From NCBI RefSeq assembly GCF_001436315.1, contig NZ_AYZA01000022.1, positions 154,013-203,398 on the forward strand: a stretch of DNA of 49,386 nt, read 5' to 3'. Below are positions 16,748 through 26,200 of this stretch, in pieces. How positions within the stretch are numbered: the stretch's first letter is position 1; every line of letters begins with the position of its first letter. The translations under genes were made by a program, and so were the position numbers. Below the pieces are notes generated by a model, which was not told where the DNA came from, ran no database searches, and was given only the letters and a program-made list of their open reading frames with translations. The stretch comes from Ligilactobacillus aviarius subsp. aviarius DSM 20655 (GTDB lineage Bacteria; Bacillota; Bacilli; Lactobacillales; Lactobacillaceae).

Positions 16748-16779
16748 GAAAGTGCTTGGGTTTCCAAGCACTTTTTTTA
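16748..16779 (+). terminator. Terminator of rpsO
   Basis: A perfect stem AAGTGCTTGG, loop GTTT, CCAAGCACTT is followed by T residues. Confidence 0.88.
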
Positions 16780-16818
16780 TAACTAAAATTTCTTGAATTA
16801 AATCAAATGATTAAACTG

Positions 16819-16827
16819 TGGTATACT
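16819..16827 (+). promoter_or_regulatory. Extended -10 promoter element of rnjB
   Basis: TGGTATACT matches the TGn-extended -10 pattern, about 54 bases upstream of the rnjB ATG. The -35 is weak. Confidence 0.45.
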
Positions 16828-16880
16828 TAATATTAATTGATTTGAACGGTTAGAATTTAAGAATTTTTAGGAGTGAAAAT

Positions 16881-18590
16881 ATGAGCGATATTAAGTTAGA
16901 TATCCTCAGCGGTGTCCGTGAAAACGGAAAAAATATGTATGCCGTTGAGGTTGATGATCAGATTTTTATTTTAGATTGTGGATTAATGTACCCGGAAAAT
17001 GAACTTTTGGGAATTGATATTGTAATTCCAAATTTGGAATATTTGGAAGAAAATGCCGATCGGATTGCCGGAATTTTCCTAACACATGGCCATGCAGATG
17101 CAATCGGAGCGCTCCCGTATTTTGTTGAAAATCATCCGGTTCCGGTTTTTGGTTCCGAATTGACGGTTGCATTGGCTAAAATTGCGTGCGAAAATGTCCC
17201 GCAAGCAAAGAAGTTCAATGATTTTCACATTGTTGATGATCAAACTGAAATCGATTTTGATAACGTAACGGTTTCGTTCTTCAAAACAACCCACTCGGTT
17301 CCAGAATCACTCGGGATTGTAATCGAAACAGACCAGGGCAATATTGTTTATACTGGGGACTTTAAGTTTGATCAAACGGCAACGGATGGTTATCAAACTG
17401 ACTTTGGCCGGATTGCTGAGATTGGGCGTCAAGGCGTGCTTGCGGTTTTAAGTGATTCAACTAATGCCGAAAATCCAATCGAAATTGAAAACGAAAAAGA
17501 CGTAATGGATTACATTATGGACACGTTTGAGTACCATAATGGGCGGATCATTGTTTCAGCCCACTCATCAAATTTGGCGCGGATCCAACAAGTGTTGAAT
17601 GCGGCACATCAAAATGACCGGAAAGTTGCAATGATTGGGCACGATGTTGAAAAGATCGTGCGAACTGCAATTAAGCTTGATAAGCTTCATTTACCAGCAG
17701 ATGATATTTTTGTTGATGTGAAGGAAATCAATGACTTAAAGGATGATCAGATCGTTATTTTGCAAACCGGACGTTCGGGGGAACCATTGAAGTCATTACA
17801 AAAGATGGCTCTTGGCCGTCACCGGTCAGTCAAATTACATCAAGGAGATTTGGTGTTGATCACTTCAACGCCGTCACCGGCCCGTGAAACGAATGTTGCC
17901 CGGACACGGGATATGATTTTCCGTTCAGGGGCAACGGTCAAGACGGTTGCAGATGATCTTAACTTGTCAGGGCATGCTAGTCGAAATGATCTTCAATTGA
18001 TGTTTAACCTTTTGAAGCCGAAATATGTTATTCCGGTTCAAGGTGAATATCGTCAATTAGACGCCACGAAGGAATGCGCCTTGGAAACCGGGATTGACAG
18101 TGATCACATTTTAATGGTCAATAAGGGCGACGTCCTTCAATATGCGCATGGAAAATTCCAACCAGCTCCAGCAATCGATGCAAGTAACACGTTAATTGAT
18201 GGAATTGGGGTTGGGGATATCGGAAATATCGTTCTTCGTGACCGGAAATTGCTTGCTGAAGATGGAATCTTTATCGCAGTTGTAACGATCGATCGGAAGA
18301 AACGGAAAATTGTTGATACGCCAAAATTAACTTCACGGGGGTTCGTGTACGTAAAGACAAGTCGTGATTTAATGATCGAAGCACGGAAGATCGTTACGAA
18401 AGTTGTCCAAAGTAATCTTGATAACAAAGAGTTTGATTGGACCCATCTTAAACAGGATATCCGTGATCAACTGAATCACTTCTTATATGAGCAAACGAAG
18501 CGTCATCCAGTGATTATGCCGGTAATAATGGAGATTAATCAAACATTTCCAAAGAAGAATTATAAGAAATCAAAATCTCATAAGGGATAA
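16881..18590 (+). CDS. rnjB: Ribonuclease J2
   Basis: This is the second RNase J paralogue: metallo-beta-lactamase/beta-CASP plus C-terminal domain, 569 residues. The zinc motif is degenerate, THGHADAIGALPY, where J1 in this genome has [10 protein letters not shown]. The second Asp/His positions retain TGDFKFD and NLSGHASRND. Such changes are typical of J2, which mainly supports J1 in a complex. The C-terminal tail (NYKKSKSHKG) is basic. GGAG lies 7 bases before the ATG. Confidence 0.95.
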   Translation: MSDIKLDILSGVRENGKNMYAVEVDDQIFILDCGLMYPENELLGIDIVIPNLEYLEENADRIAGIFLTHGHADAIGALPYFVENHPVPVFGSELTVALAKIACENVPQAKKFNDFHIVDDQTEIDFDNVTVSFFKTTHSVPESLGIVIETDQGNIVYTGDFKFDQTATDGYQTDFGRIAEIGRQGVLAVLSDSTNAENPIEIENEKDVMDYIMDTFEYHNGRIIVSAHSSNLARIQQVLNAAHQNDRKVAMIGHDVEKIVRTAIKLDKLHLPADDIFVDVKEINDLKDDQIVILQTGRSGEPLKSLQKMALGRHRSVKLHQGDLVLITSTPSPARETNVARTRDMIFRSGATVKTVADDLNLSGHASRNDLQLMFNLLKPKYVIPVQGEYRQLDATKECALETGIDSDHILMVNKGDVLQYAHGKFQPAPAIDASNTLIDGIGVGDIGNIVLRDRKLLAEDGIFIAVVTIDRKKRKIVDTPKLTSRGFVYVKTSRDLMIEARKIVTKVVQSNLDNKEFDWTHLKQDIRDQLNHFLYEQTKRHPVIMPVIMEINQTFPKKNYKKSKSHKG

Positions 18591-18593
18591 GAT

Positions 18594-18618
18594 AAAAGGT
18601 CGCATCGCGGCCTTTTAT
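18594..18618 (+). terminator. Weak terminator after rnjB
   Basis: The stem AAAAGGTCGC, loop ATC, GCGGCCTTTT has a short T tract. Read-through into the next gene is plausible because no separate promoter is visible before 18639. Confidence 0.6.
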
Positions 18619-18638
18619 TTGTAAGAGGAGAGGAGTCA

Positions 18639-19529
18639 ATGAACGAAGAATTGATTGAAAAGGCCCAACAAGCCTATGATGACGGACATTATGATCAAGC
18701 GGTGGCATTGATGGAGGAAGCCTATTTAAAGAATAAAAACTTCCATAATAACTATTATTTATTTAAATTTTTAAAAAAAGATCAAAAATGGATTCAAGCA
18801 GTTACGGTTGCGAATGAATATCTCAATGAGTACATTCAAAATGATGATTATTTTTATCAGTATTTTGATTGTCGGCTTCATGCCGGAGATGTTTTAGGAT
18901 GCTTTGAACTGTTAAACCAATTGGACCCGTATTTAAATTCAACTGAAAGGCAAATTTTAGCACAAAAGGTTAAATTATACCCGAGCTATTTGAGTAAAGA
19001 GCAACAGGAACTGAAGCAGAATGTGTTAAGAAAATTAAAATATTTAGGGGGTTTTTCAGTTCATGAACAACGCGAAATTTTAAATAATGTTAATCTTTTA
19101 AATCCACAAGAATTATTTTTAAATTGCAGATCGGTATTTCTTGATCAAGATGTTCCGTGTGTTGTGCGAATGTCGTTATTGAACACATTACGTAAAGTTT
19201 CGAATAACCAAGTTAAGGTTTTGAATTTATTCAATGAAGTAATTCAGGTTGATTTATCAAAGCTTGCGCCAATTGAAGAATTGTCGGTATATGTGAAGAT
19301 CAAGCAGCGGATTTTTGATTCAAAAAAGATTGCGGAGCCATTAAAGCTCAGAATGTTTAGCGAAGCAAAGATGAAACTTTTTGTCGTTTATCCGGAAATT
19401 GTGCAAATCGATCAGAATGACCTGGTAAAAATTGCTTTGCTACAAACGGAAAATCTCTCTCCAAAGGGGATGATTTTAAATCAGCAAATCAATCGTGAGA
19501 TCGATAAAATTAACGATTTTAAAATTTAA
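18639..19529 (+). CDS. TPR-like helical repeat protein of unknown function
   Basis: This 296-residue, entirely helical, soluble protein begins with a recognisable TPR unit (about residues 2-35: EKAQQAYDDGHYDQAVALME). Further degenerate helical repeats follow. There is no signal peptide or membrane segment. Proteins of this kind sit between rnjB and tuf in other lactobacilli, but I know of no assigned function; a scaffold or protein-binding role is the usual inference for TPRs. A strong AGAGGAGAGGAG precedes the ATG. Confidence 0.85.
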   Translation: MNEELIEKAQQAYDDGHYDQAVALMEEAYLKNKNFHNNYYLFKFLKKDQKWIQAVTVANEYLNEYIQNDDYFYQYFDCRLHAGDVLGCFELLNQLDPYLNSTERQILAQKVKLYPSYLSKEQQELKQNVLRKLKYLGGFSVHEQREILNNVNLLNPQELFLNCRSVFLDQDVPCVVRMSLLNTLRKVSNNQVKVLNLFNEVIQVDLSKLAPIEELSVYVKIKQRIFDSKKIAEPLKLRMFSEAKMKLFVVYPEIVQIDQNDLVKIALLQTENLSPKGMILNQQINREIDKINDFKI

Positions 19530-19540
19530 TTGTTTTTTTA

Positions 19541-19569
19541 TTTACAAACTTCAAGGACACTTATATAAT
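19541..19569 (+). promoter_or_regulatory. tuf promoter P1
   Basis: TTTACA, 17 bases, TATAAT, located about 140 bases upstream of the EF-Tu start. Confidence 0.7.
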
Positions 19570-19610
19570 GAATCAAGGATTCTTCTTTTAGAACAAAATC
19601 ATTTTATTAC

Positions 19611-19639
19611 TTGGTTTTATTTAAAAGAAGTAGTATAAT
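19611..19639 (+). promoter_or_regulatory. tuf promoter P2
   Basis: TTGGTT, 17 bases, TATAAT, nearer the gene. Two consensus-like promoters in tandem fit the very high expression expected for EF-Tu. Confidence 0.65.
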
Positions 19640-19706
19640 ACAAATCAAGGGTTATCAACAAACATTTTTGTGGATATCTTTGGAAAAACACAGGAGGTTC
19701 GTATTA

Positions 19707-20894
19707 ATGGCAAAAGAACATTACGAAAGAACAAAGCCACACGTTAACATTGGTACAATCGGCCACGTTGACCACGGTAAAACAACTTTAACAGCAGCTA
19801 TCACAAAAGTTTTAGCTGAAAAAGGTTTAGCACAAGCTGAAGACTACGCTTCAATCGATGCTGCTCCAGAAGAACGTGAACGTGGTATCACAATCAACAC
19901 AGCTCACGTTGAATATGAAACAGAAAAGCGTCACTATGCTCACATCGATGCCCCAGGACACGCTGACTATGTTAAGAACATGATCACAGGTGCTGCTCAA
20001 ATGGATGGTGCTATCTTAGTTGTAGCTGCAACAGATGGTCCTATGCCACAAACACGTGAACACATTTTGCTTGCTCGCCAAGTTGGTGTTAAGTACATCG
20101 TTGTCTTCTTAAACAAGACAGACTTAGTTGACGATGACGAATTGTTAGACTTAGTTGAAATGGAAGTTCGTGACTTATTAAGTGAATACGACTTCCCTGG
20201 CGATGACATTCCTGTTATCCGTGGTTCAGCTTTGAAGGCTCTTGAAGGCGACAAAGAACAAGAAGCTAACATCATGAAGTTGATGGATACAATCGATGAA
20301 TACATCCCAACACCAGAACGTCCAACAGATAAGCCATTCTTAATGCCTGTTGAAGACGTATTTACAATCACTGGTCGTGGTACTGTTGCTTCAGGTCGTA
20401 TCGACCGTGGTACAGTTAAGGTCGGCGACGAAGTTGAAATTGTTGGTTTGAAGGACGAAGTTCTTAAGACAACAATCACAGGTGTTGAAATGTTCCGGAA
20501 GACCCTTGACTTAGGTGAAGCCGGCGATAACATCGGTGCATTACTTCGTGGTATCAACCGTGACCAAGTAGAACGTGGTCAAGTTTTAGCTAAGCCAGGC
20601 TCAATCCAAACTCACAAGAAGTTCAAGGGTGAAGTTTATGTCTTAACTAAAGAAGAAGGTGGACGTCACACACCATTCTTCTCAAACTACCGTCCACAAT
20701 TCTACTTCCACACAACAGACGTTACAGGTGTTATTGAATTACCAGAAGGCGTAGAAATGGTAATGCCTGGCGATAACGTTACATTTACAGTAGAATTAAT
20801 CGCACCAGTTGCTATTGAAAAAGGTCTTAAGTTCACTGTTCGTGAAGGTGGCCGTACAGTTGGTGCCGGTGTCGTATCAGACATCCTTGACTAA
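19707..20894 (+). CDS. tuf: Elongation factor Tu
   Basis: EF-Tu is the GTPase that delivers aminoacyl-tRNA to the ribosome. It has 395 residues and starts [20 protein letters not shown]. Motifs are GHVDHGKTT (P-loop), [14 protein letters not shown] (switch I), [13 protein letters not shown] and NKTDLVDD (in place of the commoner NKxD followed by other residues). Codon use is strongly biased to GTT, GAA and CGT, unlike neighbours rich in CGG, as expected for high expression. ATG 19707 is fixed by AGGAGG; an in-frame upstream extension to 19611 is spurious. Confidence 0.99.
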   Translation: MAKEHYERTKPHVNIGTIGHVDHGKTTLTAAITKVLAEKGLAQAEDYASIDAAPEERERGITINTAHVEYETEKRHYAHIDAPGHADYVKNMITGAAQMDGAILVVAATDGPMPQTREHILLARQVGVKYIVVFLNKTDLVDDDELLDLVEMEVRDLLSEYDFPGDDIPVIRGSALKALEGDKEQEANIMKLMDTIDEYIPTPERPTDKPFLMPVEDVFTITGRGTVASGRIDRGTVKVGDEVEIVGLKDEVLKTTITGVEMFRKTLDLGEAGDNIGALLRGINRDQVERGQVLAKPGSIQTHKKFKGEVYVLTKEEGGRHTPFFSNYRPQFYFHTTDVTGVIELPEGVEMVMPGDNVTFTVELIAPVAIEKGLKFTVREGGRTVGAGVVSDILD

Positions 20895-20910
20895 TTTGAA
20901 GCCAATTAAA

Positions 20911-20938
20911 AGTCTGGGTTTATCCCAGGCTTTTTTTG
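20911..20938 (+). terminator. Terminator of tuf
   Basis: GTCTGGG, loop TTTAT, CCCAGGC followed by a T run, 17 bases past the stop. Confidence 0.85.
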
Positions 20939-20964
20939 TTACCTCAACAATTTTTGAGATTTCG

Positions 20965-20993
20965 TTTACATTTTGCGATTTCTAAGGTAAAAT
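20965..20993 (+). promoter_or_regulatory. Promoter of tig
   Basis: TTTACA, 17 bases, TAAAAT, about 57 bases upstream of the trigger factor ATG. Confidence 0.6.
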
Positions 20994-21049
20994 TAGTTAA
21001 TATACAGATACTGTTTATCGTATAAAATTTAGAGTACGGAGGGAATAAA

Positions 21050-22360
21050 ATGTCTGTTAAATGGGAAAAAAAAGAAGGTACAAATGACGGAAAGTTAACC
21101 TTCGAAATCCAACCAGATAAAATTAAGGAAGGCTTGGACATCGCATTCAACAAGGTGAAGAAATCACTTAACGTGCCTGGTTTCCGTAAGGGTCGTGTAC
21201 CACGTCAAATCTTCAATAAGATGTACGGCGAAGAAGCATTATACCAAGATGCTTTAAATGCTCTTTTACCAGAAGCATATGCAAATGCGGTATCAGAATC
21301 AAAGATCAAGCCTGTTTCACAACCTGAAATCAACGTTGAATCAATGGAAAAGGATTCAGCTTGGGTTCTTTCAGCTAAAGTAACGGTTGAACCTGAAGTT
21401 GAATTAGGTGAATACAAAGGCCTTGAAGTTATGAAGCACTCAACTGATGTTTCAGACAAAGAAGTTGCTGATGAATTAGAACGCCGTCGTCAACAACAAG
21501 CTGAACTTGTATTAAAGGAAGACGAACCAGCTGCAGAAGGCGATACAGTTGTAATCGACTTTGAAGGTAAAGTTGACGGTAAGCCATTCGATGGTGGCAA
21601 GGCTGAAAACTACTCCCTTGAATTAGGCTCAAAGACATTCATTCCAGGCTTTGAAGATCAATTAGTTGGTCACAAGGCTGGCGATGAAGTTGAAGTTAAG
21701 GTTACATTCCCAGATGACTACCAAGCAAAGGACTTGCAAGGTAAAGATGCTGTCTTTGAAGTTAAGATTCATGAAGTTAAGCAAAAAGAACTTCCAGAGT
21801 TGGATGATGACTTTGCTAAGGATATCGATGACGATGTTGATACATTAGAAGAATTAAAGGCAAAGGTTAAAGACGAAATCAAGGAACAAAAGGAAGCAGC
21901 TGCTAAGAATGCCGTTCAAGAAGAAGCGATCTCAAAGGCAGTTGAAAATGCTAAGATTGGTGACGTTCCAGAAGCAATGATCGAAGATGATGTTCAACGT
22001 CAAATGGACCAATACTTCAGTGGAATGCAACAACAAGGAATTAACCCAGACATGTACTTCAAGTTAACAGGAACTTCAGAAGAAGACTTACGGAAACAAT
22101 TCCGTGAAGGTTCAGAAGAACGGGTTAAGACCAACCTTGTCCTTGAAGCAATCGTTGAAAAGGAAAACATTGAAATTTCAGAAGACGAAATCAATGATGA
22201 AATCAAAGATTTAGCAACTCAATATGGAATGGATGAAAAGGCTGTTCGTTCTGCCTTATCAGATGACATGTTGAAGCATGATATTTCAATCCGGAAAGTC
22301 GTTCAAGAAATGACAGATTCAGCAAAGCAAGACTTGCCTGAAAAGAAAGAAGAAAAATAA
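21050..22360 (+). CDS. tig: Trigger factor
   Basis: This ribosome-bound chaperone and peptidyl-prolyl isomerase has 436 residues. The N-terminal ribosome-docking motif GFRKGRVPR is present at about residues 44-52. The FKBP-type PPIase domain follows ([19 protein letters not shown]), then the long helical C-terminal chaperone domain. A good GGAGGG precedes the ATG. In related genomes clpX follows directly; here a TetR/exporter pair lies between. Confidence 0.97.
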   Translation: MSVKWEKKEGTNDGKLTFEIQPDKIKEGLDIAFNKVKKSLNVPGFRKGRVPRQIFNKMYGEEALYQDALNALLPEAYANAVSESKIKPVSQPEINVESMEKDSAWVLSAKVTVEPEVELGEYKGLEVMKHSTDVSDKEVADELERRRQQQAELVLKEDEPAAEGDTVVIDFEGKVDGKPFDGGKAENYSLELGSKTFIPGFEDQLVGHKAGDEVEVKVTFPDDYQAKDLQGKDAVFEVKIHEVKQKELPELDDDFAKDIDDDVDTLEELKAKVKDEIKEQKEAAAKNAVQEEAISKAVENAKIGDVPEAMIEDDVQRQMDQYFSGMQQQGINPDMYFKLTGTSEEDLRKQFREGSEERVKTNLVLEAIVEKENIEISEDEINDEIKDLATQYGMDEKAVRSALSDDMLKHDISIRKVVQEMTDSAKQDLPEKKEEK

Positions 22361-22373
22361 TTTTCGTTGATCA

Positions 22374-22407
22374 AAAAGACAGCTCTCGAAAGAGGGCTGT
22401 TTTTTTA
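22374..22407. terminator. Bidirectional terminator between tig and tetR
   Basis: GACAGCTCTC, loop GAAA, GAGGGCTGTT is flanked by A and T runs, serving the two convergent genes. Confidence 0.8.
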
Positions 22408-23064
22408 CTCATTTTCATGATCAGCGGTCGCAAGCTGATCTTCAAATGGAATTGAATTATCAAATCCTAAAAGTTCATGCGGACTTAAATAGCGGGTTTT
22501 AATAATAATTTCGGAAATTTTTTGCGGCGGCTCAGGGTTGGCCTTAGTCAGCCACAATTTAATTACGCTGATTAATTCTGAAATCACCACTTCATGGGCG
22601 TAATCTTCCGGAATATAGTTTTTAACGTTGATATTCCCTTTAATAAGTTCAATATCTGAATTTAAAATATTCCGTAAAAGTTCTTTGATTTTCTCTTCGA
22701 AATACGGATCCCCGTTTGGCCCAATTAAGGCTTTCGCTAATTCAAGCTCATCATAGATATATTCAATAATCTTGTTGATCTTTGAATAAAGTTGAAGCTG
22801 CATTTCCTCAATGCTTTGTTCACAAATTTGATTGGTATTCTCAACTTTTAACATTTTATTTACGTGTTCAAAAAATTGTTTTTCATAATGATCGACCAAA
22901 TGGGGTTTATCAATAAAGTGTTTATAAAATGTACTGCGGTTAATATTGGCAGCCTCAGTAATATCTTTGACCGTGATATGACTCAATCCCTTTTCGTTTA
23001 CAAGGTAGATGAATGCGGCTTTGATTTTTCGTTCAGTCGTCGCAATTTTCTGATGCACACTCAT
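22405..23064 (-). CDS. TetR/AcrR family transcriptional regulator
   Basis: The 219-residue protein has an N-terminal TetR helix-turn-helix (about residues 29-52: ITVKDITEAANINRSTFYKHF) and a helical C-terminal ligand-binding/dimerisation domain. The latter resembles the type attached to DhaS- or exporter-linked TetR proteins. It is divergent from the large MMPL transporter with a shared intergenic region carrying a perfect inverted repeat, so it most likely represses the transporter and itself. The ligand is unknown. AAAGGAGA precedes the ATG. Confidence 0.93.
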   Translation of the reverse strand: MSVHQKIATTERKIKAAFIYLVNEKGLSHITVKDITEAANINRSTFYKHFIDKPHLVDHYEKQFFEHVNKMLKVENTNQICEQSIEEMQLQLYSKINKIIEYIYDELELAKALIGPNGDPYFEEKIKELLRNILNSDIELIKGNINVKNYIPEDYAHEVVISELISVIKLWLTKANPEPPQKISEIIIKTRYLSPHELLGFDNSIPFEDQLATADHENE

Positions 23065-23094
23065 AAAAATTCTCCTTTTATACTTCTGCTATTC

Positions 23095-23123
23095 ATTATG
23101 AATGCTTTAGCTAAAAAATACAA
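23095..23123 (-). promoter_or_regulatory. Promoter of the tetR gene
   Basis: The minus strand has TTGTAT, 17 bases, CATAAT. Its -35 end lies 10 bases from the left arm of the inverted repeat. Confidence 0.5.
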
Positions 23124-23133
23124 TACTTAATCA

Positions 23134-23195
23134 ACAAGGTGTTGCTTTTAATTTGCTAATTTTGACATAAAAAATGGTTAAAAGCAACACCTTGT
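23134..23195. promoter_or_regulatory. Perfect 18-bp inverted repeat, probable TetR operator pair
   Basis: Left arm 23134-23151 (ACAAGGTGTTGCTTTTAA) and right arm 23178-23195 (TTAAAAGCAACACCTTGT) are exact reverse complements 26 bases apart. They lie between the divergent tetR and exporter promoters. Each arm holds an imperfect dyad (AAGGTGTTGCTT), so each arm may be one operator bound by one dimer. Binding is inferred from position. Confidence 0.7.
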
Positions 23196-23208
23196 CGGAT
23201 TTTGATGA

Positions 23209-23237
23209 TTGATATTCCCGATAAATTAATATATATT
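23209..23237 (+). promoter_or_regulatory. Promoter of the MMPL exporter gene
   Basis: TTGATA, 17 bases, TATATT, starting 14 bases after the right arm of the inverted repeat. Confidence 0.55.
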
Positions 23238-23245
23238 TGTATGGT

Positions 23246-23262
23246 AAAAACAACACTGTGTC
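23246..23262 (+). promoter_or_regulatory. Third, degenerate operator-like site
   Basis: AAAAACAACACTGTGTC matches the right arm of the inverted repeat with 14 of 17 positions. It contains the small palindrome ACACTGTGT and would cover the transcription start of the exporter, a classic position for repression. Confidence 0.5.
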
Positions 23263-23289
23263 TATTTAAAAGAGAAAAGAGGAAATTTA

Positions 23290-26200
23290 ATGGAACAAAA
23301 GGACGGCTCAAAGAAACGATACATTGTGCAAGCAATTATTTGGGTTGTTTTGTTAATTGCTTCTTTGATTACGTTACCAAATATCAATCAATTAGTACGT
23401 GAAAAAGGACAAATCAAGCTGCCAAGCGACTTGACCAGTCAGGTGGCTGATAATATTCAAAATCACTGGGGAAGACATGAGGATAACACGCGGCAAGTCG
23501 TTGTTGTCTTCAACAATGGCGATCGGAAATTATCTGCCAACCAGCAGGATAATATCGATGCCACGATTAATTCCTTTAAACATCAGGAGAAGAAGTATCA
23601 TATTAAATCAATGACTGCGCCGAACGAAAATAAATATACACGTGCACAGTTGATTTCCAAGGATAAAACAACTGAAATTCTTCAATTGAATGTTGATAAG
23701 AATATTACGGTTGCGAAAACCCGTGAATTGATCACGAAAGGTGCGAAAACTCCGGGGGTAAAAACTTATGTTACCGGAAGTGACATCTTAAATGATGATT
23801 TCATTAGTGAAACGCAAGAAGGAATTAAGAAGACCGAAACGATTACGATCGTCTTTATCTTTATCGTCTTGGCCTTGATTTTCCGCTCACCGTTAACCCC
23901 GATTTTCTCATTATTATCAGTTGGAATTTCGATGTTGATCTCGCTAAGTGTTGTTATGAACTTAGCAAAACATTTTAATTTTCCATTATCAAACTTTACT
24001 CAAGTTTTCATGGTTGTTGTTTTATTCGGGATTGGGACTGACTACAACATCTTAATGTTTGATCAGTTTAAAGAAGAACTAAGTAAAGGATTATCGCCAC
24101 TGCAAGCCACGCGTCGGTCACTCCGGATTGCCGGAAAGACGATCCTGTTTAGTGGATCTTCCGTTTTAATTGGATTTTCAACGTTAGGTTTGGCGAAATT
24201 TAGTATTTACCGTTCGGCAGTCGGAGTTGCCGTTTCAGTTGCGATCTTATTGTTGGCCTTGCTGACCCTTAACCCATTCTTTATGGCAATGCTTGGAAAG
24301 CGCATTTTCTGGCCAAGCAAGAAGTTTGATGGTTCATCAACGAATAAGATGTGGCATAACATTTCAAAAACGATGGTCAAGATGCCATTTATTGGATTGA
24401 TCGTCACTGCGTTATGTGCCTTGCCATTCTTCTTGTCAAAGGGAAGTCCGTTAAATTATGATACGTTGGTTGAATTGAATGATTCTGTCCCAGCTAAACA
24501 AGGGTTTAAGGTTGTTCAAAAGCACTTCTCAAAGGGAACGGCTGAACCGACAACCCTTTACATTAAGACTGATCGTCCGGTTGATAACGAAAAAGATCTC
24601 AAGGAAATCGATGAACTTGCACGGCAAATTCAAGCCGTGAAGGGCGTTAAAACCGTCGCAACGGTTACTGAACCGGGCGGATCAAAATTAAAAGAATTAT
24701 ATGTAAATGATCAATTGAAGACCGTTACAAACGGAACAAAGGATGCCCGGAAAGGCTTAAACCAAATTAGTAACGGTTTGGATGGGGCTAATTCGCAATT
24801 GAAAGGGGCCAACATTCAAGCCGGGGTTGATGGTGCCAAGAAGCTATATGACGGAAGTCAACAGCTTCAAGCAGGAGCAAACACATTAGCAAACGGCGCA
24901 TCAACATTAGGTAATGGAATGGTTACTTACGCTAATGGGGTTTATACCTTAAATAATGGAATGAGCCAACTTGCTGCTGCAACCGGCGGGTTAGGTTCAG
25001 GTGTTGACGCGTTGTATAACGGTGCTAATGCATTGAACAGTGGCCTTGCAACGTTGAACAGTAAGACGGGGGCTTTAAGTTCAGGTGTGAATGCATTATT
25101 TAATGGTGCGAATGCATTGAATGGTGGCCTATCAACGTTAAACGGCAAGACAGGGGCTTTAAGTACTGGCGTGAATGCGTTGTTCAATGGTGCAAACGCC
25201 TTAAATGGCGGTTTATCAACGTTGAATAGTAAGACGGACGCTTTAAGCACAGGCGTTAACAAGTTGACTGATGGAAGTAATCAACTTGTAAATGGTTCAA
25301 ACGAACTTGCTGATAAGTTGAATGCCGCTAAGAATAATCAACAATTGGCCCAATTAGGACCAAAAGTTAAGGAACTTCAAGCTGGTGCAAATCAAGTTGC
25401 CGATGGCTTGAAACAGGTTCAAAGCCAATTGAATTCTTCTCAAATGCAACAACTTAAAGGCCAACTGGGCAACTTAACGAATGCATTAAGCCAGTTGCAA
25501 AATGCTGCAACACCAGATATCAGCGGAATTCAAAAGACGGCCCAAGCACTTTCATCGAATAGCGATAAGGCGAAGACGGATGCTGGCAACTTGCAAAATG
25601 CTTTGAACCAATTGAAACAGGCTGCAGGGTCAGCTTCATCAGGAAGTGCTGGATTATCAGACCAAGATATTAATAATATTGTTAACTCGGTTCAAGGATT
25701 AAATGACTCACAAAAGCAACAGCTTCAAGGAGCATTGCAAAGCGCATCAAATCAGATTGCACAAAAGCAACAGCAAATGATGAGCGGTTTGAGCGATAGC
25801 ATCAACAGTGCAACTAATAGTGCGCAAGCATTGCAAAATGATATGCAATCTGTTTCATCAAGCGGTTCTGATTTATCAAACCAATTGAATCAATTGCAAT
25901 CAACGGCGGAACAGTTAAGTAAATTGAAGACGATGGCTTCGCAATCACAAACTCAAGAAGCTGTTAATAACTTGAACAACGCTGTTAACCAATTGCAAGG
26001 AGCAATCAATAAGTTAGCTCCAGGTTCAAGTCAAGTTGCCGATGGGGTTGGTCAATTAAGCCAAGCAACTGGTCAAATCCAAGACATGGTTAACCAGGCA
26101 GCAGCCGGAGCAACTCAAATCAGCAACGGGGCCAATGCGTTGAATGACGGTTTGAATCAATTAGGTTCACAAGTACCAACATTGACAAGCGGCATTGCCC

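Noticed and set aside
19997-20557. 186-codon minus-strand open frame inside tuf
   Set aside because: It is an antisense shadow of a highly codon-biased gene; the product has no recognisable features and there is no start signal.
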